From positions 1-5,390 of the forward strand of contig JASFRI010000303.1 in NCBI GenBank assembly GCA_050115015.1: 5,390 bases of DNA. Reading direction: 5' to 3'. Of this stretch, positions 1-5,390 are shown in pieces. The notes under the pieces were generated by a model, which was not told where the DNA came from, made no database searches, and was given only the letters and a program-made list of their open reading frames with translations. The position numbers and the translations under genes are program-made. Each line of letters begins with the position of its first letter. Position 1 is the stretch's first letter. Source of the DNA: JASFRI01 sp050115015 (lineage in GTDB: Bacteria > Acidobacteriota > Polarisedimenticolia > CBDVAL01).

Positions 1-1751
1 CGCGTGATCTCCAGGACCAGCTCCCAGTGGTCCGTGCCGCCGGCCGCCGCATCGTCGGCCTCCTCCAGATAGCCGTAGTCCGCCCGCCGGAGCGACTCCG
101 CCAGATCCGCCAGGCGATAGCCCTGGCGCTCCCGGAGCTTCGCGAAGATGTTGCTGGCGCGCACGACGGCGTACTGCACGTAGGGCCCCGTCTCCCCCTC
201 GAAGGCCAGCACCTCCTCGAAATCGAACGCGACCACCTTGTTGCGGCCGTACTTCAGGAGGAAGTACTTGAGGGCGCCGATGGCGATGGAGGCGGCGACC
301 GCATCCACCTCCCCGTCGGCGACGACCTTCCGTCGCCGCACCTCGCCCGCGGCCTTCTCGATCAGGCGGTCGATCAGATCGTCCGCCTTGACTCCCTGGC
401 CCTTGCGCCCCGACATCTCCACGTAGGGGCGGGTCGCATCCTCCTCGGAGATCTCGAATCCCATCTCCCGGGCACAGCGCGGGGTCAGGGCGACCATCTC
501 GTACGCGAAGTGGGTCGAGCGGTCTGCCTTGTCGGGGTGTCCCAGGCGCCGGAGGGACTCCGCCACGACGCGCTGCAGGTAGGACTGCCGGCTGTCGATG
601 ACGTTCACGACCGCGTCGCCGCCGCCGAAGCTCGGATGGCGCTCCTCCCCGCCGGCGGGCGTCGTGGTCCACAGCAGGGAGCCGTCCTCGTAGCGATGGA
701 ACGGGCGGTACTCGAAGTCGGTGCCGTGACCCGCGTCCTTGAGGAGTCCGAACTTCCACATCTGGTAGGCGATGTCCTTGCCCACGTAGGTCACGGTACC
801 GTTCGAGCGGACGATGATCTTCTCCTCCTCCTGGCGGCCTCCCTCACCCGGCAGCGTCATCGTCCAGCAGCCCGCCTTGTCGCCGGCATCGACGAACTGC
901 ACGGCGCCCGCCGCCTTGAGCCGCCCGAACGCCTCGTCCCAGAACCGGTGGGCGAGGATGTCGCTCTCCTTCGGCAGCAGGTCGTAGTGGATGCCCAGGC
1001 GTCCCATCGTCCGCAGGTGGGCCCGGACGATCCGGTCGGCCACGTGCGCCGCCATCTCCGCGGTCCGGTTGCCCCCCTTCTCCATCTGGGCGAGGGTGTC
1101 CGCCCGCATCGAGAGTCGCGCGTTGTCCTCCGCGTAGAAGGCGGTGACCTCCGCGTACAGGTCCCAGCAGTGATAGTCGAACCGCTCCCGGATCCGGCGG
1201 ACCTCGTCGAGGCTCATGCGCCGCAGGTGCTGGAAACCGACCACGAGGTCGGCCACCTGGACCCCGGTATCGTCGATGTAGTTCTGGACCTCGACGGCCT
1301 CCCCCAGGTAGCGCAGGCAGCGGGCGAGGCAGTCCCCGAGGGCCGCGTTCCTCAGGTGGCCGATGTGGGCGGCCTTGTTCGGGTTGATGTTCGTGTGCTC
1401 CAGGATCACCTTGACGGCCCCCGGGGGGGGCTCGTCGACCCCACGCGCAGCGCCGAGCGCGTCGCGGAGGTACGGCCCCCGGGCCAGGAACAGGTTGACG
1501 TAGCCGGGGCCGGCCACCTCCGCCCGCGCGACCCCGGGGGTATCCGTCAGTCCCGCGGCGAGCTCCTCGGCGATCTCCCGGGGGTTGCGCCGCAGGACAC
1601 GGGCCAGCGACAGCGCGGTGGGAACCGCCAGGTCTCCCATCCGCCGGGACGGCGGGATGTCGATCGTGACCTCGAAATCGGGCACCTGCAGACGTTCGCG
1701 GAGCAGGGATGCGACGCGACGGCGTACCCGGGTGATCACGACGTCCAGCAT
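1..1751 (-). CDS. argS: Arginyl-tRNA synthetase, 3' end cut by window edge
   Basis: Cytoplasmic class I aminoacyl-tRNA synthetase that charges tRNA-Arg with arginine using ATP. The window holds 583 complete codons from the ATG at 1751; the stop lies outside. The N-terminal additional domain (about residues 5-90) is recognisable by NPREIAEEL and the AGPGYVNLFL segment. The Rossmann catalytic core follows, with EHTNINPNKAAHIGHLRNA at 118-136 (HIGH = 129-132), QNYIDDTGVQ at 156-165, and a KMSKS-equivalent loop VEMSGRKGQGVKADDL at 444-459. The DALR anticodon-binding domain begins near YVQYAVVRASNIF (524-536) and is incomplete. The first KMSKS Lys is Glu (E445), as in many ArgRS; Lys126 just before HIGH is the residue thought to compensate. 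At over 583 residues it exceeds the roughly 550-580 of many bacterial ArgRS, because of an insertion around 340-385. The start is supported by GAGGT eight bases upstream and by the N-terminal domain beginning there. It has its own promoter and is probably transcribed apart from the sigma operon. Identification is firm. Confidence 0.97.
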   Translation of the reverse strand, partial: MLDVVITRVRRRVASLLRERLQVPDFEVTIDIPPSRRMGDLAVPTALSLARVLRRNPREIAEELAAGLTDTPGVARAEVAGPGYVNLFLARGPYLRDALGAARGVDEPPPGAVKVILEHTNINPNKAAHIGHLRNAALGDCLARCLRYLGEAVEVQNYIDDTGVQVADLVVGFQHLRRMSLDEVRRIRERFDYHCWDLYAEVTAFYAEDNARLSMRADTLAQMEKGGNRTAEMAAHVADRIVRAHLRTMGRLGIHYDLLPKESDILAHRFWDEAFGRLKAAGAVQFVDAGDKAGCWTMTLPGEGGRQEEEKIIVRSNGTVTYVGKDIAYQMWKFGLLKDAGHGTDFEYRPFHRYEDGSLLWTTTPAGGEERHPSFGGGDAVVNVIDSRQSYLQRVVAESLRRLGHPDKADRSTHFAYEMVALTPRCAREMGFEISEEDATRPYVEMSGRKGQGVKADDLIDRLIEKAAGEVRRRKVVADGEVDAVAASIAIGALKYFLLKYGRNKVVAFDFEEVLAFEGETGPYVQYAVVRASNIFAKLRERQGYRLADLAESLRRADYGYLEEADDAAAGGTDHWELVLEIT

Positions 1752-1759
1752 GGATTGGG

Positions 1760-1764
1760 ACCTC
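1760..1764 (-). promoter_or_regulatory. Ribosome binding site of argS
   Basis: GAGGT on the minus strand lies 8 bases before the ATG at 1751. It supports that ATG over in-frame readthrough from further upstream. Confidence 0.6.
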
Positions 1765-1789
1765 GGACCGGCGCTGCCGGGCCCGCAGG

Positions 1790-1819
1790 GGCACGCCTGG
1801 TTTGCACGGAGCGTGCCAG
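1790..1819 (-). other. argS leader with two alternative hairpins
   Basis: The roughly 90-nt untranslated leader between the predicted argS promoter and its ATG contains two inverted repeats that share one arm. A 7-bp stem GGCACGC/GCGTGCC joins 1790-1796 with 1811-1817 (14-nt loop). A tighter 5-bp stem GCACG/CGTGC joins 1804-1808 with 1812-1816 (3-nt loop), and can be extended by CTG/CAG pairs at 1797-1799 and 1817-1819. Only one can form at a time. There is no T-box signature and no arginine-rich leader peptide that terminates before argS, so a regulatory role is only a possibility. Confidence 0.3.
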
Positions 1820-1845
1820 CTCGCTAACACCAATCTGGATGGGAA

Positions 1846-1875
1846 CTTATACCGGAAAGACGCGGCCCGTGTCAA
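1846..1875 (-). promoter_or_regulatory. sigma70-type promoter of argS
   Basis: Minus-strand TTGACA (1870-1875, perfect -35 consensus) is separated by 18 bases from TATAAG (1846-1851, 5 of 6 matches to TATAAT). Transcription would start near 1839, giving a leader of about 90 nt before the argS ATG. The element is AT-rich in an otherwise very GC-rich window and sits exactly in the gap between the anti-sigma stop and argS, which makes chance occurrence unlikely. It implies constitutive expression of argS independent of the upstream sigma operon. Confidence 0.78.
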
Positions 1876-1895
1876 AGCGGGCCCGAAAGCCCCGC
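1874..1895 (-). terminator. Terminator-like hairpin after the anti-sigma gene
   Basis: Beginning 5 bases after the TAG stop of the anti-sigma gene, the minus strand forms a GC stem between 1889-1895 and 1877-1882 (six pairs with one bulged G, six-base loop), followed by TTT (1874-1876). The U-tract is short, so termination may be partial. The last T residues overlap the start of the TTGACA -35 element of the argS promoter, making a very tight terminator-promoter junction. Confidence 0.5.
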
Positions 1896-1900
1896 AGGCT

Positions 1901-3412
1901 CTAGTCCGCCGCCACCTCGAACTCCAGGACGAGCTCCAGGGAAGCCGGCACGGGAAGTCCGGCCTCGTCCTCGGCGGGGAGGAACGTCCAGCCGGAGGCG
2001 GCCTCCACCACGAGCTGATCGAGCCAGCCGAGCCCGCTGCTGGAGACCAGCCGCAGCGCCTCCACGTCCCCCTCCGGGCTCACCGTGAGCCGCAGCCCCA
2101 GGGGCGCCAGCAGCCCGCGCCGCCGCACCTCCGCGGCCCGCTCCCCGAGCTCCGGTCCGGGGTGCTCCAGCAGGAGCGGCGGCACGATCCCGGTGTCGGG
2201 ATCCGGATCCCGACGGGGGAGGGCCTCCAGCGCTTCGAGATCGGCGCCGGGTTCGAGGCGCTCGAGCCGCGCGCCGGTCTCCGGGACGGGGCGGGAGGGA
2301 TCGACGATGGAGAGCGCCGCGTCCTCCGCCCCGAGCCTCGCCACCGTCTTGTACACGGTGGCGATCTCCGCCGGGGTTGGCCCCTCCTCGGGGGCCAGGG
2401 TCGTCCGCAGCCCGGTCCGGGTCCTCTGGTTCGTCCGCGGAGTCGCCGTCGTCGGGGCTGCCGGGGAGGGTTCGGTGCCGGGGCGGGCCGCCGGGGACTC
2501 CCGGGGGAGGATCACGGCCACCGTCGGCAGGACCGGGCCGGACGGCGAGGGCGTGGATCCCGTCCGGTCCCCGCGGGTCGCCGGCGGGGCGCTCGGCTCG
2601 TCCGGCGTGAGGGCGGCGATCTCGCCGGCGGCCGCCGGGGCGGCGACGTCCGGCGGCGGGGGGTCCGCGCGGTCGCTGCCGCCGCCGTTCCGGAGCTCGG
2701 CCACCTGCTCCTGGGCGCGCTCCGGCGCGGGCTCGACGAGATCCCGTCCGTCGTCCCGGATTTCGGCCACCTGCTCCTGGGCGCGCTCCGGCGCGGGCTC
2801 GGCGAGATCCCGTCCATCGTCCCGGATTTCGGCCACCCGCTCCTGGGTGGGCTCGGGCGGGGGCACGTCGCCGGCGTTCTCCGCGGTGCCGTCGTCCGGG
2901 ACGGCGGGCCCGTTTCCGCGGGATTCGGCGACGCGCCTGGCGATCTCGTGCTGCAGCCACTCGGGGCGCTCCGCGGGGTCCTGCCCGGGCAGGTTCATCG
3001 GCACCTGGGTCACGTCGAAGCCCGGCTCGGCCGGCATCGGGTCCGTCCCCGTGCCGCCCCCCGGGGACAGGGTCCGCAGGACGGCCAGCACGAGCATCAG
3101 CGCCAGGGCGGCGAAGGCCACCGGGCGCAGGAGAGGCCGTGGCGGGGCCAGCCGCCCGGACCGGATGCGCTCCCACCGAGCGGCCCGATCCGTCCGGCCC
3201 GTGGCCCCGGGTCGCACGCGGTGCAGGGAAAACCCCGGGGCCTCGAGCGTCTCGAGGCGGCGGACCGCTTCGACGGTGCGCTGCAGCTGCCGGTGCTGCC
3301 GCCGGCATGGCCGGCACTCCCCGAGATGCGTCTCGATCTCGAGACGCTCGACGGCGGTGACCTCGCCGTCCAGGTAGGCGGAAAGCCGGCCCGTCATCTT
3401 CGAACAGGACAT
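1901..3412 (-). CDS. Transmembrane zinc-finger anti-sigma factor with TonB-C-like C-terminal domain
   Basis: Predicted membrane regulator of 503 aa that should hold the neighbouring ECF sigma factor inactive. Residues 3-50 form a zf-HC2/ZAS-type anti-sigma domain: YLDGEV at 13-18 and the H29-x3-C33-x2-C36 zinc signature, with C3 a possible fourth ligand. One hydrophobic helix (about 94-115, LLRPVAFAALALMLVLAVL), preceded by Arg-rich sequence, predicts a cytoplasmic N-terminus and periplasmic C-terminus. Residues 118-340 are a Pro/Ala/Glu/Asp-rich, probably disordered linker with a 22-residue tandem repeat (about 191-240). Residues 435-500 resemble a TonB C-terminal domain: LRLTVSPEGDVEALRLVSSSG, then a helix ending GWTFLPA, then a LELVLEFEV strand. 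The start is the ATG four bases after the sigma stop (TGATGCGATG), indicating translational coupling; a GGGGTGA stretch serves as a weak ribosome site. Anti-sigma identity is well supported by motif plus context. The TonB-C assignment is by pattern only, and the ligand and sensing mechanism are unknown. Confidence 0.85.
   Translation of the reverse strand: MSCSKMTGRLSAYLDGEVTAVERLEIETHLGECRPCRRQHRQLQRTVEAVRRLETLEAPGFSLHRVRPGATGRTDRAARWERIRSGRLAPPRPLLRPVAFAALALMLVLAVLRTLSPGGGTGTDPMPAEPGFDVTQVPMNLPGQDPAERPEWLQHEIARRVAESRGNGPAVPDDGTAENAGDVPPPEPTQERVAEIRDDGRDLAEPAPERAQEQVAEIRDDGRDLVEPAPERAQEQVAELRNGGGSDRADPPPPDVAAPAAAGEIAALTPDEPSAPPATRGDRTGSTPSPSGPVLPTVAVILPRESPAARPGTEPSPAAPTTATPRTNQRTRTGLRTTLAPEEGPTPAEIATVYKTVARLGAEDAALSIVDPSRPVPETGARLERLEPGADLEALEALPRRDPDPDTGIVPPLLLEHPGPELGERAAEVRRRGLLAPLGLRLTVSPEGDVEALRLVSSSGLGWLDQLVVEAASGWTFLPAEDEAGLPVPASLELVLEFEVAAD
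2701..2866 (-). repeat. 66-bp in-frame tandem repeat in the anti-sigma linker
   Basis: Two adjacent 66-bp copies (2701-2766 and 2767-2832) differ at only two positions, one of them synonymous. A third, decayed partial copy continues from 2833 to about 2866, and a degenerate fragment precedes 2701. Each unit encodes 22 residues of the type EQVAEIRDDGRDL-(V/A)-EPAPERAQ. Because the period is a multiple of three, copy-number change would lengthen or shorten the periplasmic linker without a frameshift. Near-identity even at third codon positions points to a recent duplication. Confidence 0.9.
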
Positions 3413-3416
3413 CGCA

Positions 3417-4025
3417 TCACCCCAGTAGGTCCGCCAGCGCCGTTCGCAACGACTCGCGGCCGCGGGCCAGACGTGACTTCACGGTCCCCAACGAGATCCC
3501 CAGCGTGCGGGCGATCTCCCGGTACTCCATCCCGTCCACGTCCCGGAGTACCACCACCGCCCGCTGGGCCCAGGGGAGCCGATGGAGCTCCCGCTGCACC
3601 CGGACGTGGATCTCCCGACCGTAGACGCTGCCGTCGGGGCCGGGACGCGGGTCCGAGACCCGCTCCGAGAGTGCCGAACCACCCTCTTCCACGGCATCCA
3701 TCGAGACGGCATGCCCCCTCTTGGCGCGGTTCCACCAGCGGGCGCGGTTCTTGGAAGCATTGACGGCGATCCGGAACAACCAGGTTCGAAGGGAGGCCTC
3801 CCCGCGGAAGCGGCCCAGCGAACGGTGCGCCTTCAGGAGCACCTCCTGGTACAGATCCTCCGCGTCCTCCCGGTTCCCGGCCAGGCGGAACGCCAGCGTG
3901 AACAACGACGATCCGTGCGTGCGGACGAGATCCTCGAAGGCGCCCGGCTCCCCCCGGCGGTGCCTCGCCACGAGCTCGGCATCGCTCTCGGGGACCGAGC
4001 CCGCCGGGGGATCGCTCTGCGCCAA
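3417..4025 (-). CDS. ECF-family RNA polymerase sigma factor (RpoE-like)
   Basis: Group 4 sigma factor that directs RNA polymerase to a small stress or surface regulon. From the proposed TTG start it has 202 aa, the usual ECF length. Region sigma2 spans about 28-98: AFEDLVRTHGSSLFTLAFRL, the conserved DAEDLYQEVLLKA, F73RG, and LRTWLFRIAVNASKNRARWW. A roughly 45-residue linker follows. Region sigma4 spans about 143-197: LHRLPWAQRAVVVLRDVDGMEYREIA, then the helix-turn-helix GISLGTVKSRLARGRESL. The TTG at 4025 is preferred because GGAGG lies six bases upstream and because homology to the family starts shortly after it (SDAELVARHRRGEPGAF). In-frame alternatives are ATG 4121 (no ribosome site), ATG 4157, and GTG 4181 (behind a G-rich AAGGGGGG), which would add up to 52 residues of unconserved sequence. 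No extra C-terminal domain is present. It is followed after four bases by its anti-sigma gene. Family identity is firm; the exact start and regulon are not. Confidence 0.93.
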   Translation of the reverse strand: MAQSDPPAGSVPESDAELVARHRRGEPGAFEDLVRTHGSSLFTLAFRLAGNREDAEDLYQEVLLKAHRSLGRFRGEASLRTWLFRIAVNASKNRARWWNRAKRGHAVSMDAVEEGGSALSERVSDPRPGPDGSVYGREIHVRVQRELHRLPWAQRAVVVLRDVDGMEYREIARTLGISLGTVKSRLARGRESLRTALADLLG

Positions 4026-4031
4026 CGCCGT

Positions 4032-4036
4032 CCTCC
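4032..4036 (-). promoter_or_regulatory. Ribosome binding site deciding the sigma factor start
   Basis: GGAGG on the minus strand is followed by six bases and then TTG at 4025. It is the only strong Shine-Dalgarno match in front of any in-frame start codon of the sigma gene and is the main reason for choosing the short 202-aa form. Confidence 0.55.
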
Positions 4037-4221
4037 AGGTCCGGGGGGAGGCCGTGGCTGCGGGACGGCCGGACCCTGTGGTCACCCGGACACGAATGCT
4101 ATCACGCGGCCCGGACGCCATCGGTAAGGAGGAGAGAAACCCGAAGGGCAGTTCCATCAGGGCTCTGCCACAAGCCACCACACCACCCCCCTTCGCCGGA
4201 GAACATGGTCATGCAACCCGA

Positions 4222-4249
4222 TCGGACCCCCCGGGGGCGGAAAGGTTCC
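4222..4249 (-). promoter_or_regulatory. Candidate ECF-type (autoregulatory) promoter upstream of the sigma gene
   Basis: Minus-strand GGAACC (4244-4249) and GTCCGA (4222-4227) are separated by 16 bases. This resembles the sigmaE/ECF consensus (GGAACT, about 16 bases, GTCTAA or TCTGA) in both boxes and spacing. ECF operons are typically self-activated, so position and type agree. Predicted transcription start is near 4215, giving a leader of about 190 nt before the TTG at 4025, or about 34 nt before the alternative GTG at 4181. This is a pattern match only. Confidence 0.45.
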
Positions 4250-4254
4250 CGCCC
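4235..4254 (-). terminator. Hairpin between the FnIII-protein gene and the sigma gene
   Basis: GGGCGG/CCGCCC inverted repeat (4249-4254 with 4235-4240) extended by a G-U and an A-U pair, about 8 bp with a 4-base loop, starting 34 bases after the upstream stop codon. No U-tract follows; a C-run and a G-run follow instead. It could stall or end transcription from the upstream gene with help from Rho, but it also overlaps the -35 box of the candidate ECF promoter, so the dyad may act at the DNA level. It is weak as an intrinsic terminator. Confidence 0.3.
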
Positions 4255-4288
4255 GGTCGGCCGGAGACGGGGGCCGGGAGCGGTGGGT

Positions 4289-5390
4289 TCAGCGGCCCCG
4301 GGGGACGGGGCGCGCGCCGACCTGGTGGCTGGTCTGGGTGAAGCCGTCGAGGGTGACCGCCTCGAGCCGGTAGTAGACCTTCGCCGCGCCGGGGGAACCG
4401 TCGAGGAAGGAATAGCTCGCGGGGGCGGCGTCTCCTCCCCCAGCGGGGATCGGCACGCCGTTGATCCGGCGGAACCCGGAGGCGGGTGCGGTGGCGCGGT
4501 AGACGTTCCAGCCGAACAGGTCCACCTCCGCGTCCGTGGACCAGAGCAGCCGGACGCCCTCCTCCGTCGGTTCCGCCGTGAACTCCATCAGGTCGAACGG
4601 GATGTCCGGCCGGTAGCGGACGGTGTAGGAGGCCACGAGATCGGCCTCTCCCGGCAGACCCACCAGCATGAGGACCGCGTCACCGACCTCCCCCCAGGGG
4701 TAGCGGATGCGGGCCCGGTTCTCCTCGTCGATCGGCACGGGCACCGGGACCATGCGGGCGCCGGGGGCGCGTCGAACGAGCAGGAGCGCGTCGAACGCCG
4801 CATCGGGGTTGCCCCGCACGCTCACCGCCAGGCCCCCCGGGCCCAGGCCGGACCGGAGGTGCAGGAAGGTCGCCCCGAGCGGCCGGACCGGTCCATGCGC
4901 CGTCACCCCCGATGCGGGGTATGCGGCCAGCTCCGCACCGAGACCCGGGAACGGCAGGAACAGGCCCAGCTCCGCGAGGAGGCGGTCGCGTCCCGCGGCG
5001 TCGGCGATCCACGCCGCGTGGTAGGCCCGCAGCAGGTCCGCCGCCGAGCCCAGCCCCGACTCCCGGCCCACGCGGTCGAGGGCGTCCAGCACGTTCGGAC
5101 CGGAAAGCGTCGCGCAGGCGCCCCAGATCCGCCGCACGACGTTCGCGGAGGTGTCCGACAGCGCCAGGAAGGCCGGGAACAGGAGGTTACCCCGCAGGCG
5201 CAGCAGATCGTCGGTATCGAGCCCGTCCTCCGGCCGTGCCACCCGCGCCAGCAGGGCCTGGGTATCGGCCGACGGGTTCCCGGCCGCCTGCAGGCCCACC
5301 CAGGCGGCCGTGGCCTCGTGCCACCACACCGGCTCCCGGTAGGAGTAGCCGAGCAGCACGAGGTGGGCGAGTTGATGCGCCGCGGCCGGC
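4289..5390 (-). CDS. Extracytoplasmic metallopeptidase-like protein with degenerate zinc motif and C-terminal FnIII-like module, 5' end cut
   Basis: Only the last 366 residues are in the window and the frame is open to the edge. Near the edge is H5-QLAH-9 followed, after 15 residues, by E25 in PVWWHEATAAWVG. This is the layout of gluzincin-type peptidases (HExxH, then a third-ligand Glu in a WxxEgxAxW context), as in the MXAN_6640-type putative metallopeptidases. The catalytic Glu is Gln here (codon CAA), so activity is doubtful. Residues 40-145 are mostly helical and resemble the helical part of such peptidases (FPAFLALSDT, VVRRIWGACATL). Residues 165-262 look like a beta-rich domain. Residues 268-360 look like a fibronectin type III module: LLWSTDAEVDLFGWNVYRA, then YYRLEAVTLDGFTQTS. 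The missing N-terminus presumably carries a signal peptide; this is inference. It lies upstream of the sigma gene in the same direction, but a 263-bp spacer with a hairpin makes cotranscription uncertain. It could equally be a non-enzymatic surface protein. Confidence 0.72.
   Translation of the reverse strand, partial: PAAAHQLAHLVLLGYSYREPVWWHEATAAWVGLQAAGNPSADTQALLARVARPEDGLDTDDLLRLRGNLLFPAFLALSDTSANVVRRIWGACATLSGPNVLDALDRVGRESGLGSAADLLRAYHAAWIADAAGRDRLLAELGLFLPFPGLGAELAAYPASGVTAHGPVRPLGATFLHLRSGLGPGGLAVSVRGNPDAAFDALLLVRRAPGARMVPVPVPIDEENRARIRYPWGEVGDAVLMLVGLPGEADLVASYTVRYRPDIPFDLMEFTAEPTEEGVRLLWSTDAEVDLFGWNVYRATAPASGFRRINGVPIPAGGGDAAPASYSFLDGSPGAAKVYYRLEAVTLDGFTQTSHQVGARPVPRGR

Noticed and set aside
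1418..1430. CCCCC followed by eight G within argS, a possible slippage site or frameshift
   Set aside because: The argS frame is intact across it (EPPPGAV), and both sides align in sense with ArgRS, so there is no evidence of slippage or error.
1842..1848. GGAACTT on the plus strand, resembling an ECF -35 box
   Set aside because: No matching -10 box at the right spacing and no plus-strand gene downstream; it is the complement of the argS -10 region.
844..1875. 343-codon minus-strand frame overlapping argS and its leader, with an RARQRR stretch suggestive of an arginine leader peptide
   Set aside because: It does not terminate before argS but runs far into it in another frame, so it is a shadow and not an attenuator peptide.
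27..1904. 625-codon open frame on the plus strand opposite argS
   Set aside because: Antisense shadow created by high GC and codon bias; the translation has no recognisable domain, while the minus strand encodes clear ArgRS motifs throughout.
1802..3763. 653-codon plus-strand frame, and a 481-codon minus-strand frame at 1872-3317, over the anti-sigma gene
   Set aside because: Both are low-complexity Arg/Gly/Pro-rich products without domains; the frame at 1901-3412 has the zinc motif, membrane helix, and coupling to the sigma gene.
4125..4132. TAAGGAGG on the plus strand, a perfect Shine-Dalgarno sequence
   Set aside because: No ATG, GTG or TTG follows at usable spacing and no plus-strand gene is supported there.
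4150..4155. Second GGAACT on the minus strand in the sigma leader, as an alternative ECF promoter
   Set aside because: No GTC/TCTGA-like -10 box at 15-17 bases; the match at 4222-4249 is clearly better.

Overview
The window is very G+C-rich (roughly 70% by eye). All genes I can support lie on the minus strand, so transcription runs from high to low coordinates. The long open frames on the plus strand are antisense shadows. There is no rRNA, tRNA, CRISPR array, transposase or phage gene. The mix of a type of ArgRS with a degenerate KMSKS signature, an ECF sigma/zinc-finger anti-sigma pair whose anti-sigma carries a TonB-C-like tail, and a secreted-looking protein with a C-terminal FnIII-like module suggests a Gram-negative, high-GC bacterium. 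An Acidobacteriota-, Myxococcota- or Eisenbacteria-like lineage is my guess from style only and is low confidence.

Layout in the direction of transcription: (1) 5390-4289, the 3' part of a gene for a large extracytoplasmic protein with a degenerate metallopeptidase zinc motif (HQLAH instead of HExxH) and a C-terminal FnIII-like module. (2) 4288-4026, a 263-bp spacer with a hairpin and a good candidate ECF-type promoter (GGAACC-N16-GTCCGA). (3) 4025-3417, an ECF sigma factor, most likely starting at a TTG behind a strong GGAGG. (4) 3412-1901, four bases downstream, a transmembrane anti-sigma factor with an N-terminal HxxxCxxC zinc-finger domain, one membrane helix, a long Pro/Ala/Glu-rich extracytoplasmic linker containing a nearly perfect 66-bp tandem duplication, and a TonB-C-like C-terminal domain. 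(5) 1900-1752, a compact spacer in which a terminator-like hairpin abuts a near-consensus sigma70 promoter (TTGACA-N18-TATAAG), followed by a leader with two competing hairpins. (6) 1751-1, arginyl-tRNA synthetase (argS), running off the window.

How the parts work together: the sigma and anti-sigma genes form one translationally linked regulatory unit, probably an envelope-stress or surface-signal switch that autoregulates from the ECF-type promoter in front of it. argS is a separate housekeeping transcription unit with its own vegetative promoter. The most unusual item is the anti-sigma architecture (zinc-finger anti-sigma domain, membrane helix, long repeat-bearing linker, TonB-C-like domain). 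It suggests that the domain which in TonB contacts outer-membrane receptors may be used here as the sensor controlling a sigma factor.
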